Assembly: GCA_936450465.1 (NCBI GenBank)
Contig: OW388302.1
Location: 62,223,392 to 62,287,391, forward strand
Length of the DNA: 64,000 bases
DNA from: Gibbula magus
Taxonomy: Eukaryota > Mollusca > Gastropoda > Trochida > Trochidae
Direction: 5' to 3'
Numbering within the stretch: position 1 is the stretch's first letter; each line of letters starts with the position of its first letter. Below the pieces are notes generated by a model, which saw nothing but the letters and a program-made list of their open reading frames with translations, was not told where the DNA came from and did no database searches. Below are positions 1-10,141 of this stretch, in pieces. The position numbers and the translations under genes were made by a program.

Positions 1-59
1 TGGTCACCCCGAGACAGTTTTACGTGTATACCCTTATTGTGTTGGTTTCAATGCGGTGT

Positions 60-353
60 ATCTGTACGACTTATTAGAAATACATGCCATTTAGATAGTA
101 AACAAACGTGACACTGTTATACTTGGGATCACACTTATTGCACCAGTACAAATTATTGTACCTTTTGTCTGGACGAGTCTCTTGTCGGATACGAACCCAC
201 ACCCTCAGAGCAAGGCACCAACCACCAGCACTGCCTGTACCAACAGCTTACCTATTCGGCCACCGTGACCTCGACATCTCTTTATCAAGACATCTATGCC
301 CCCTTTCTGTTCAGTTTCAGGGTGTTTATTATCAGTATCTCCTCGCAGCGATT
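60..353 (-). mobile_element. tRNA-derived SINE family B, reverse copy
   Basis: On the minus strand this matches the element at 33966-34240. Shared blocks include the tRNA-Leu/Ser-like head (GTCACGGTGGCCGAAT), the GAGACTCG-CCAGACAAAAGGTAC segment and the leading GAACAG-AAAGGG-GATAAAGAGATGTCGAG block. The outer limits are approximate. It has no coding capacity, and its head is too degenerate to be a working tRNA gene. Confidence 0.6.
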
Positions 354-398
354 CCTCTTCTTCCCACGTAACCTCCGATACCACTATGCTCATCATAT

Positions 399-712
399 AG
401 CGGGGGCGGGATAGCGCAATGGTCAGCGCTTTCTCCTTCGGATCAAGAGGTCCGTGGTTCGAATCCCGCCAGGGGCACGGCAACTTTGTCTGCAGTAGAG
501 AACTGTTCTACACGCAGTAAGGTTTGGGTGCAATGCTACACTGAATTTCATCGTAGTACCACCCATGGTTCGCTAGTTCCAGCCGATGCTCGCAGGTTTC
601 ACCGCAGTGCATAGCCACATGGCGTTGCGGGCTTTCTCTCTGCCATAATACTAGCAGCCGCGATATAAGTTAAGTTTGGCGTTAAATACCAACTCACTCA
701 CTCACTCATCAT
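399..712 (+). mobile_element. tRNA-derived SINE family A, near full length
   Basis: The tRNA-like head has an A-box-like stretch (GGGATAGCGCAATGGTCAGC) and a clear B box (GGTTCGAATCC). It is followed by a ~230-bp body also seen at 2762-3036, 9834-10141 and 58580-58862, and by a tail GGCGTTAAATACCAACTCACT ending in CTCA repeats. The layout of head, unrelated body and simple-repeat tail is that of a pol III SINE. The tail style is why a molluscan source is suggested. Confidence 0.8.
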
Positions 713-1316
713 ATAGCGACTATGGTCACATCTCTCGGTTCTCGCAAACTCCCCAAGCTGTGAACTTTTACAACCCTGAAGCCTTCCTCGCTTCTGTCTG
801 ATCGCACAGTGTCTTACATCTCCGACAACCTCCTGTCCTGTAAGAAATATGAGCACAAAATACCAAATGCGCTGAATATTTTCACTCAATGTGCATATTC
901 ATCCCCAAACGCCAATTTCTTTTTTTTTGTTTAAAATTTAAAAAAAACAACATGTAGAAGTATTATTTTAATGGTGACTAAACACATGTAATTTTCAGTT
1001 TTAGATTATAACATTGCAATTGAAAATCATACATATGATAAAATCAACAGAAGTGGGTACTTTCTTTTGCCCGTCAGTTTAAAACGACTACAGCGTGTTT
1101 CTAGAGTACAACCATGATATTGCTTGATATTACCGTACCACGTGACGTAACGCCCCTTCTGAAAGTCACGTCGAGGTTTCTGTGAAAACGTATCATTATT
1201 GTTCTATCGTATAGAAACTGCGAACAACCAAACTAAGCAAAGTTTGAATATGGACGATATTGTGTAAGATCAAGAAGTTTTTCAGAATCTGTAATCCAAG
1301 CATCACGAGCACTAAA
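713..1316. other. AT-rich spacer without a recognisable gene
   Basis: There is no convincing ORF. The stretch near 885-905 (TATTCATCCCCAAACGCCAA) resembles 31388-31407 inside another TTAA-flanked repeat, so part of this spacer is probably an old copy of that element. Confidence 0.4.
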
Positions 1317-1663
1317 CAAGACAGTAGCACGTTTTTCCGCTCAAATAAAGTTCATGAAATGTATTTTTAAAATAATGTCACTAATAGTAAAACACCAACA
1401 GAAAATCAAGTTAAAAATAGTGTACATGGTTCGGTAAAGCCATGGGAAATGTTTTTGTAATTCGAATTAATTAAATGTGTTCACATTAAAATGGCCGCCA
1501 TACAACTTTTATACGCACCACCGTTATTACCACTTCGGATAATTGGTTTGTGTAATAAGATGTTTTTACGCTCTAACATAAATATAAATGATATAGACTA
1601 TCATTATAAATGGGAAATTTGAAAAAAATAAAATTTGCAAAAACGTACTACAGCCCCTTTAAA
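1317..1663 (+). mobile_element. MITE family M (TTAA type), diverged copy
   Basis: One of about nine copies in the window of a ~360-bp non-coding element. Its ends read AGTAGCACGTTTTT and CGTACTACAGCCCCTTTAA, and inside it carries the family landmarks ACATGGTTCGGTAAAGCCAT and AAAATGGCCGCCAT. The left terminus has drifted from the family TTAAAGGGGCAGTAGCACG. It has no transposase, so it is a non-autonomous DNA transposon. Confidence 0.8.
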
Positions 1664-2097
1664 CCTTTGGCTTATAAACACAATATGTAAATCCGTGTCA
1701 AACAGCACATCCATAAACACCAACAGATACGATTATTTATATATAATTACTCCTTATCTATAATGCGGTTATCAGTAAGCAACGAGGAACATCGATACAA
1801 GCTATTAAATACAGTATTCACACAGTGGCCTACATCAAACGTTATAGGTACACGAGAACTCACAGAGGAGAGACGGTCAATTCGGTATATTTTTTTCTTG
1901 ATTCTGAGAGAAAAATCTGATTTGTAAACATTTACTTGACGAAATCTCCAAATATTGGTTGAATATGACGTTCTTTTTAAAAGATGCAAACGAAAATACT
2001 GGGAAAAAATACAATAGGATAATGTAAATGACCCAGTGAGACAGTATGTGAAGAAAAGTGGCTCGTTGTTCTGAATTTCTGTTGTAAAGCGTGTCAT

Positions 2098-2452
2098 TAC
2101 CCATGTTTTTGAAAATAACCGAGTTAATATTATTGATATGAGCACATGTTCACATATCACGTTTGCCAAGCAACCATTGTTTCACCGCAACTTCCCGTAT
2201 TTTGTCTTCTGTAACGTCATAAAACGATTGTTCGTGACTTCACTGAGGCTTGCCGTCGCAAGAGAAGAGGGTCCTTTTCTGACTATTTTTACTGGAAATG
2301 AGTAATAAATAAATTATTACACTCGAAAGTGTGCCATATGACTTTTACGAAACTCGTGCAAATTTATGTATAACCCTCGCTCTCGCTCGGGAAATATAAA
2401 AAAATCACACTTGTTGCGTAAAAGTCATATGACACACTTCCTCGGGTAATAC
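2098..2452 (-). mobile_element. Foldback repeat family D, copy 1
   Basis: On the minus strand this matches 12095-12472 and 53011-53350: ATTACCCGAGGAAGTGTGTC at one end and GGGTAA at the other. An internal inverted pair (AGTGTGCCATATGACTTTTACG and CGTAAAAGTCATATGACACACTT) surrounds a GCGAGAGCGAGGG motif. It is non-coding. The reading frames crossing it in both strands are incidental. Confidence 0.75.
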
Positions 2453-2600
2453 TCTCTATTTATAAACCATTGAGGATACGGGTTCATATGTTGCTTATTG
2501 GACAGTATAAAGTTAGCCTTGATGGTAAACTGTTGAAGGATTTCTCACATAGACATACGTTAAGTGTATTAAATAGTTCAGATATTACATTCGAAAGTGT

Positions 2601-2671
2601 CAACCAGCTTGTTCTCGGGCCTCGTTCCCCTCACTGTAGCGCAAGCGGAACGAGGCCAGGGAACCAGGTTG
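2601..2671. mobile_element. 71-bp hairpin flanked by 10-bp direct repeats
   Basis: Two arms, CAACCAGCTTGTTC..GGCCTCGTTCC and GGAACGAGGCC..GGGAACCAGGTTG, fold back around a short loop. The hairpin is bounded on both sides by the identical decamer TCGAAAGTGT (2591-2600 and 2672-2681), which looks like a target-site duplication. A miniature insertion is the simplest reading; no known family is assigned. Confidence 0.6.
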
Positions 2672-2761
2672 TCGAAAGTGTTGCTCTCGTTAGGGAAATT
2701 TGAAACATTCACATGCGTTACCCAAACGTCACGTGACACATGACTCTTGTAATACTAGTAA

Positions 2762-3036
2762 GATGAGGTGACGTGATTTCGGGTTTAACGCCGCTTTCAC
2801 GGAACTTTCACTTATATAACGGCTGCAAGTAGTATTGCAGGGTGAAAGTCTGCAACACATTTGAGGTTATTTTTTTGCGGTTAAACCTGCGAAGATTGAC
2901 TGGAACTTGAGAACTGAAATTCAGTGTAGCATTGCATCCAAACCTTGCTGCAGGTAGAACAGTCCTCTATAGTAGAACCCCGTGCGGGATTCGAACTCTG
3001 AAGTCGAACGCGCCAACCACTGTGCTAACCCGCCCC
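2762..3036 (-). mobile_element. SINE family A, reverse copy
   Basis: On the minus strand it begins with a tRNA-like head (GGGCGGGTTAGC..) with B box GAGTTCGAATCCC and continues through the conserved body (TAAGGTTTGGATGCAATGCT type sequence). It ends in the GCGGCGTTAAACCC tail near 2790. It is older than the copy at 399-712, with several small indels. Confidence 0.75.
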
Positions 3037-3929
3037 ATAATGTGAAGTAAGACATGGGGAAATGATGCACTTGTTGTTCAAGGTGAAATGAAAGTGGGAG
3101 ATTAATTACTCGGTATGCGAGCAACACATAAAAGAACATTAATTCCTATTTCCATTAATGTGAGAACATAAGTAATATCAATAAAACAGCGTGTTCCCCC
3201 AGTAATCTGTGACCAAAGCCTTACAGTCAAGTATCTTTGATCTAGATGGAGGATATATTCTGTTTATTGATTTCCATACCTTTATCTCTCAAGGACTACA
3301 AAGTACATTATAGTAAGTGGATTTGGAAGAAAGGCAAGTGCTATTATGGTCAAGGATAGCGATACGGTCAGTCGTATCGTCGGGGTGAGTTTTTCTGGGT
3401 TCTGATAAGGTCTGGAGCTAGGGTTTGAGTAGCTGCAGAACTGTATCTATATAACCTCTTTCCCAAGTATCACCGTGTTTATAAAGGCGACGTCAGGGTG
3501 TTAAAGAGCCTATTTTGGCGAAGCAACTGCAGCTGGGGCTTGAGCAGCGGACGAGGGTTAGTGGAAGAAAAGATTTCAAAGCATGTCATAGATATGACAA
3601 TCATTTCTTGCATTTCAACGCCAAATACTTTTTCAGGCAATTAAGCTTTTTTACACTTTGATATTGTGTTTGAAATCAAATTTCCGTTTGTATCAGAAGC
3701 GCGAAGCCGTAGCGGAGCCATTTTGACAGATGAAACCTGAAAAGTCACCGGCGATTGAAAGCCAAAAGATTTTCATAATTATGTCTCCAAATTTTATGAG
3801 CGTCGTCTTCTGCAGTTCGGTTACATAGACAACGTGTTTGTTTTCTTTACGAAACGAATGAGATTAAACGCGTTGCAACTCTATAAAATAATGATACACC
3901 ACCAATTTTTTCATGTGAATTTTAAGAAT
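3037..3929. other. Spacer, nothing recognised
   Basis: No ORF with coding character, no strong tandem or inverted repeat and no RNA gene were seen here. Confidence 0.4.
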
Positions 3930-4135
3930 CGAGTGTGTGTTTTCCGTAACGAAGCGAGGGTTATACACATATTTAAACGAGTAAAATAAACGTCGTATGT
4001 CTAATAATTATCCTTTTTATCTACTGCATTAATTTGGTATCACTTTACGGCATTAAAGACACGACAAGCAAGCGTATAACGGCCATTTCCTGTGATGTCG
4101 AGCTCAATTGTTTTATGATGTCATAGACGATGAAA
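3930..4135 (+). mobile_element. Degraded family D fragment
   Basis: Islands such as GCGAGGGTTATACACA and TTTTATGATGTCATAGACGA correspond, in order, to GCGAGGGTTATACACA and TTTTATGACGTCACAGACGA of the family D copy at 12095-12472. The intervening sequence is heavily diverged, so the limits are uncertain. Confidence 0.4.
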
Positions 4136-4388
4136 TATAGGAACTTGCAGCACTGTGTCAAAGTCTGCAAGAATGAAGTGATATGAAGTGATATGTTCAG
4201 ACCGTAAAAATGGATGAAATATGTTTCGATGAAATAGCCTTGATCCCTATTCAAAGAGGGATTATGTCTTAAAATGTGTAATGCTTCAGACAAACGGGGG
4301 CAGGGGTAGGCTTGCCGGCGTAACCGGTTTGATAGTAGTAGGTTTGGGCGCTGGGTTTAAAGTGCGGTTGATGCTGACACAGCCAACA

Positions 4389-4413
4389 AGTTGAGTTGAG
4401 TTGAGTTGAGTTG
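4389..4413. repeat. (GTTGA)n microsatellite
   Basis: Five consecutive copies of the pentamer AGTTG. Confidence 0.85.
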
Positions 4414-4620
4414 CCCCCATTCGCATCCCACTACCCTACATTGGCAAAACGTCATCCCATATCAGCCGCCTACTCAAGTATAGATACATCCTTCTCCACG
4501 TCTACCATCCTCAAAACCATCATTAAGGCAAATGTATGATTAACACGAAATCAAATGGCCCCTCTCAGCCATCATATACAAATGGTAGGAAACACTCCAC
4601 AACAAAACAACAGCCATATT

Positions 4621-4803
4621 CTCTTCCTACAGAGGTTACTCCCTTGAACAGATTTCCGATCCTAACCTCTGTCCTTTTTCGCTTGAAATCGAGGGCAGAA
4701 AGGGAGTTAAAAAGAGGTTAGGATCGGAAATCGAGAGGGAGTAACCTCTGTGGGAAGAGAATGATCGGAAATCTGAAGGGAGTAACCTCTGTGGGAAGGT
4801 TAC
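4621..4803. repeat. Foldback repeat related to the 36-40 kb satellite
   Basis: The left arm (CTCTTCCTACAGAGGTTACT .. TTCCGATCCTAACCTCT) is the inverse of the right arm starting near 4714 (AGAGGTTAGGATCGGAAATC .. GAGTAACCTCTGTGGGAAGAG). A third partial copy follows, ending near 4803. The right arm shares a 25-base identity with the consensus unit of the satellite at 36434-40810. Confidence 0.7.
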
Positions 4804-5360
4804 GGTTAAACATATACTAGCATTGGAATTCAATTGAATATATTTAACATAGTTCACCATGTTCATCATAAATTCATTGGAAAGAGTCAACGGTTCAATG
4901 TATGTATTTACCATATCCAAAGTGCATTTTGTGATAAGAATAATATTTCTAACTGTGTGTTGCCTTAATAATATATATTACATGTTTATCCACTTCGTCA
5001 CTTGTCTCTTCTGCATACATTGTGTTGTGTATTTTAGCCTTGTCAAATAGTGGAGAGGACTTCTATAGGTTTCATAACTTGTGCCCAATCCATTTTTTAA
5101 ATGAATAAAATATGTTTTCAACCAATTCAATACCAATGGAATGCGCTTTGTTCGATCTGTACTGCTAGTTCAGTTATAATATGGACAACAAACAAGACTC
5201 AAAGGACATTAGCGGAAACGAAGGCCCTGAAACCTGGATATGGGACACTCTGGGTCAACTGAATTTTAAGGTCATGAATGGCTGCTAGCGAACTGAGTGG
5301 CGAATGCGTGACGATGATTTGAGATAAAATGCCGTAGTACAGACGGAAAAATTATATGGA

Positions 5361-5848
5361 CTCGTCTGATGCTTACATGGGATCCCGATGTCTGACCCGT
5401 CTGATGCTTACAGGGGACCCTGGTGTCTGACCCGTCTGATGCTTACATGGGATCCCGATGTCTGACCCGTCTGATGCTTACAGGGGACCCTTGTGTTTGA
5501 CCCGTCTGATGCTTACATGGGATCCCGATGTCTGACCCGTCTGATGCTTACAGGGGACCCTTGTGTCTGACCCGTCTGATGCTTACGTGGGATCCCGATG
5601 TCTGACCCGTCTGATGCTTACATGGGATCCCGATGTCTGACCCGTCTGATAGTTACAGGGGATCCCGATGTCTGACCCGTCTGATAGTTACAGGGGACCC
5701 TGTGTCTAACGCTTACAGGGGACACTGGTGTCTGACCCGTCTGATAGGCCTACTTATAGGGGACCCTGGTATCTGACCCGTCTGATGCTTACAGGGAAGC
5801 CAAATGTCTCACCCGTCTGATGCTTTAATAGAAGGGGCCCAGGTGTCT
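5361..5848. repeat. 35-bp minisatellite with two alternating unit types
   Basis: About 14 units of CCCGTCTGATGCTTACA.. end either GGGATCCCGATGTCTGA or GGGGACCCTGGTGTCTGA. The two types mostly alternate in the first half, giving a 70-bp higher-order period. Degenerate units continue to roughly 6080. Confidence 0.9.
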
Positions 5849-6499
5849 GAAGTATACCACGCACACAGCATATGCTTACAGCAGACATTTACATTTTGTC
5901 TGACTCGTTTGATGTTTACTGGAGACCTTATCTGATGGTTTAATAGAAGGAACTCAGGTGTCTGAAGTATAACCACACACACATAGCTTCAAATATGCTT
6001 ACAGGGGACCCTGGTGTATGGCGTACAACCACACACACAGTGCATGTTTAACATCGCACACCGTCAGAGGAAACGTTCAGCCACGCGTCTGATGCAGTGT
6101 TAATGCATGTAGCATATCCCACGGCGGGTCCATTCAACAGCTGGCTTGTCTGTAAGCGACGTAAGAACGCCAGACATCCTGTAAACGAGTTCTGTCTCCT
6201 CAATTATTTTGTATATTACGAGGCGAAGCTACATCTTGGGAAGAAATCGACACATTATCTATACCCGCGAAATGACCACAGACACGAACGCGAAGCTGCA
6301 AGAATCTATTTCTTTCGGCATAGATCAAAGACAGACCGGCGTGCTTGATTCGTCTTTGGATAGACAATGGCATACGGAGACTTGATCGGAATATGTCGGC
6401 GCGCCACGGGACCGGGTTGTCCTCCATCATTACCTGAACATCGTATCATCTACTGACAATGTAAGCGCTGCTTTTACTAATATACACTTGCACGGTCAG

Positions 6500-7777
6500 C
6501 GGCATGCCCAAGGCTCGTCTCACCGCGGTCGATAGTCTTCCTCCTCTTTTAAACACAGCAGCACAGACCGTTTTCGTCCGGGCGTGGTGATGTGCTTACT
6601 GTCCTCTCCATCTCTCCTGCCCCTTCTCCGGGGTGGACAGACCCACGGCCGCAGCCCCTGCTTGTAGTCACCGACACTGTACTGTGGAGAGACAAGCGAA
6701 CACTGGGAGACAACAGCTGTCTGTCCGCCGCTACACCTCAGAGCCGTGTGTGCTGCAGTGAGCGAGACGAGCTCAAAGAGCCGATATATCCACTGTGCCT
6801 GCTGATAACCGCTGCATTACGCTAAACTGCACACGTGAAACGGAGATCAGAACTTGGGAAGTTGTTGGCTTTAGATAAAGAGTTTTCCTTGTGAGAAGTT
6901 GTGAACTGGATTTTCTATTAGGTGGATCTGACAAAAAAAATTCGAGGAACTTTATATTCTGACGTCTTCATTTATCGTATATCTTGGACCGGAGTAACGT
7001 TTGTTATATATCTGTTGGACTTTTCTACATATTTGCCGGATTTGCATACATTTTGGTGGATTTTTTATATAAATATATTTTTTGGTGGACTTTTCTACAT
7101 TCGTGTATATATATATATATATTTCATTAATTTGTATATATACTGTGACACACTTGTTTAACGTGTTGTAACTGAAAGCAATCTTTTCAACATTTAAACT
7201 TTGTTTAGTGGTTTATATATTCCAAGAAATTTATTTTTTCAAATTTATAAGGAAATCTGTGTTTGTTTGATGCTGTGATTTCCTACTTTTATACCACGGC
7301 AATCGCTGGCGTCAGAAAGTTGTCTATAGCAACCCCTGGCCATCACTCAACGTCAATCAGTCGGACTCTTGCTTATTTGACGAGGATTTATGCAATCTGG
7401 CTTATGCAGTACTACCACTGGGTTGTTAAGAGCAGATGTTATTAGTAGTATTGCTCTAAGAGAGAACAAATCACGGGAAAGCCAAATCTACCAGAGCAGT
7501 CCTAACCTGGCCCCAATCAATATATAGAAAGCAAGAAGCCGGTTAGCGGTTCCAGCGGCTTTCACGGTAATATTCTTCGTTTTGGAGACATCATTTCTAG
7601 GTTATTGTAACAGGGGAAGACAAGGCGCTTTTCAACCTATCCAATTATTGTGTTGGAAGACCTGTATGCGCTTGGGTGGAACAGGGCGTCTAGGATGCAG
7701 AGTGTGGTGGCAGTACTCGCTCCAGTGGGCTCCGGTGTGGAGAGGTAGTACGGGAGAGTGCACGTGCTGGATCGGAG
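6500..7777 (+). promoter_or_regulatory. Putative promoter and 5' leader region of the aminopeptidase gene
   Basis: The stretch 6540-6850 is noticeably richer in G+C and CpG than its surroundings and is free of recognised repeats. It is followed by an AT-rich section (including a TA run near 7108-7122) and then sequence leading to the exon 1 start codon. Position and composition fit a promoter and untranslated leader, perhaps with a non-coding first exon, but no specific promoter element or leader splice site can be proved from sequence. Confidence 0.3.
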
Positions 7778-8607
7778 ATGGAGTGTAACGACAAATACCC
7801 GGATGTGACAATAGCAGAACAGCGGCCGTTGACGACGGCAAATAACGTCGGGACGAAGGAGACAATCGTGACTTTAAGACAAGCACGGGACAAGGGGTGT
7901 TACCTCTCCCGCTTCCAAGTCGGCATTCTGTGTTCCTTCCTCATTCTCGTCATCGTCATAGTAACGCTCCTCATTCTCTTCTTCGGAACGGAAGTCGGCT
8001 GTTTTTGTTACGGAAGTTCCCGAGGTCCGACTTCAACGTCAACGTCAGGCCACACAGCGTCACGTCATATCACCAACGACACGGGGTCAACGCCGTCTTC
8101 ACCCCCGGGTAAAAGTGGCCAGTGTGTGTGTATGAACGGGTCCATTGTGGACAGTCACGGGGGAGACACGACCAGTGGTCCCGGAAGTTTGGACGCTAGG
8201 AACTCCAGCCAGATCCCGTGGCGACAGATCAGACTACCGCGGGACCTCATCCCTCACTACTACGAAGTGCAGTTGACAGTAGATCTGAACAACTTTTATT
8301 TTCGCGGCTCTGTGAATATAACATGTCATGTCAAAAAGGCCACGAGGTACGTCATGTTTCACCGGAGCTCTATCCACATTATCGAGAGCTCGGTAAAGTT
8401 GATTCCCACCCGGGATACGTACCCTGTGAGACGAATAGAACGTCAGTTTTACGAGAACGAATATCAGTTCCACGTGGCTGTCCTGGACGGTGAACTCCCG
8501 GCCGGCTCGGAGTACGTGATACAGGTGGCGGACTACAAGGACCAGATCAGAGAGAGTCTCAGGGGGCTTTACCTCAGCAGCTATAAGACCAAGGAGGGGC
8601 GCACAAG
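7778..8607 (+). CDS. M1 zinc aminopeptidase (aminopeptidase N-like), exon 1
   Basis: First coding exon of a type II membrane metallopeptidase that would remove N-terminal amino acids from extracellular peptides. The ATG has a good context (G at -3 and +4) and is the first in frame after a stop at 7691-7693. Residues 1-47 form a cytoplasmic tail and about 48-69 a hydrophobic anchor (ILCSFLILVIVIVTLLILFF). Residues 71-147 are a Ser/Thr/Gly-rich stalk with two CxC pairs and sequons NDT, NGS and NSS. From about residue 150 the N-terminal M1 domain starts (LPRDLIPHYYEV; GLYLSSY near 263-269; sequon NIT). The exon closes at AG|GTAGGT with two bases of codon 277, which exon 2 completes as Arg. Family level is secure. 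The subfamily (APN, APA or another type II member) is not resolved, because the C-terminal half lies beyond this window. Confidence 0.93.
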
Positions 8608-8652
8608 GTAGGTGTTTTTGCTTCTTCAACTAACTGACTCGGTACCCGTATT

Positions 8653-9043
8653 TCAGAGCCCCCATGTGTCAGAATCCCCATGTATTAAGATCTCCACATG
8701 TCAGAGCCCCCATGTGTCAGAGCCCCAGTGTATTATGATCGCCACATGTCAGAGCCCCAATGTGTCAGAACCCCCATGTATTATGATCGCCACATGTCAG
8801 GAGGACCCCATGTGTCAGAGCCTCAGTGTATTATGATCCCCACGTGTCAGGACCCCATGTGTCAGAGTAGCCCCAAGTGTCATAGTCCAATATATCAGAG
8901 TCCACACGTATCTGAATCCTCACGTGTCAGTAACCCCGTGTGTCAGAATCCCCATGTGTCAGCACCCCCATTTGTTAGAGGCCACACGTGTCAGAATCCT
9001 CACGTGTCAGGGTCCCCGTGTGTCAGGATCCTAAGGTATCAGA
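8653..9043. repeat. ~15-17 bp minisatellite with E-box-like cores
   Basis: Degenerate repeats of the type CCCCATGTGTCAGAG begin 45 bp after the exon 1 donor. Many units contain CACGTG or CACATG hexamers. Reading frames through it yield a repetitive peptide (SPHVSEP type), but a stop directly follows the donor in the exon 1 frame, so it is intronic. Confidence 0.85.
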
Positions 9044-9833
9044 GAACAGGTGCCCGCCTTGTCTCCCAACTCCTTGGCGCTCCTTAGTGAAATGCATCAT
9101 GCCACAGGATCCCCATACGTCTTCTCTTGTCTCCCAACTCCTCAACGTAATCAGGTTGATTATTGATATTTCATGATAACGAGCTCAGATATGTCGATGA
9201 TCACTTATATCGATTTTGCGTGATATCTGGCATACCGAATAATGAAATAGAGTGATTTAAACAATAATCAAAGATAAATAATGTTCACTGACCTGATGAT
9301 GAAAGATATCGATTTGACACTGATCTGAATAAAATAAAATACAACAACTTTAACAATAATCAAAGCTAGACATGTTTTCAGTGACTTAATGATAGAATGT
9401 ATATCTTTGCAGTGATTTAATTAATTAACACATCAAACTTTATATAATCGCTCATTTATCGACAACCAAATTTACCGATTCTAATAAATTGGGGATGTTG
9501 AATTTTGCATGAGCACCCATATATCGATTTTGCAGTGATTTTTCATCAACCTTTGATATCCCTTCTCCATGGCCTGTGCATGACGTGTAAGGTCGGCTGA
9601 ACTTACACGCAGCGCTAATTCTGAACTCCCTGGGGAGCAGACACCCCTTGTTATCCAGAGCAACACTCAATCCATCATTCCTTATTTCTCCCACGCCTCG
9701 CTTGTCGATACTCATGCACACATAACGAACAACGGAAAGTAGAACAGTACATGCGTAAGACCTCCACAAGCGTTATCCTTCCGAGTTGTCTTTGAAAAGT
9801 TTCCGAGCACGAGGGCCATGTACGTTGTATCAG
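9044..9833. other. Intron 1 sequence, nothing recognised
   Basis: The area 9150-9550 is AT-rich with loose recurrence of CGATTTTGCAGTGATTT-like phrases, suggesting a very old tandem repeat. No gene was seen. Confidence 0.35.
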
Positions 9834-10141
9834 AGGTGAGGTGATTTTTGGTTTAACGCCGCTTTCAAAAGTATTTCACTTATATCACGGCTGCTAGTAT
9901 TGTTGCAGGGAGTAAGCCCACAACACGATTGTGGCTATGCATTGAAACCTGCGAGCATCCGCTGGAACTAGCGAACCATGAGTGGTATTGCTCTGAGATT
10001 CAGTGTAGCATTGCATCCAAACCTTACTGCATGTAGAACAGTTCTCTACTGCAGACAAAGTTGCCGTGCCCCTGGCGGGATTGGGACCCCGGACATCTTG
10101 ATCGGAAGCCGAACGCGCTAGCCACTGCGCTATCCCGTCCC
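9834..10141 (-). mobile_element. SINE family A, reverse copy, well preserved
   Basis: On the minus strand it reads GGGACGGGATAGCGCAGTGG (A box), then a B-box region (GGGGTCCCAATCCCG), then the body found at 480-712, ending at GCGGCGTTAAACC. Compared with copy 399-712 the B box carries substitutions, so it is probably transcriptionally dead. Confidence 0.85.

Noticed and set aside
7582..7788. Upstream ORF ending across the aminopeptidase start
   Set aside because: It opens in the leader and has no conserved features. It could act as a translational uORF if transcribed, but nothing in the sequence shows this.
8612..9087. Continuation of exon 1 into a repeat-containing protein tail
   Set aside because: A strong donor AAG|GTAGGT lies at 8608, the exon 1 frame meets a stop immediately after it, and exon 2 joins in the right phase with a conserved M1 motif.
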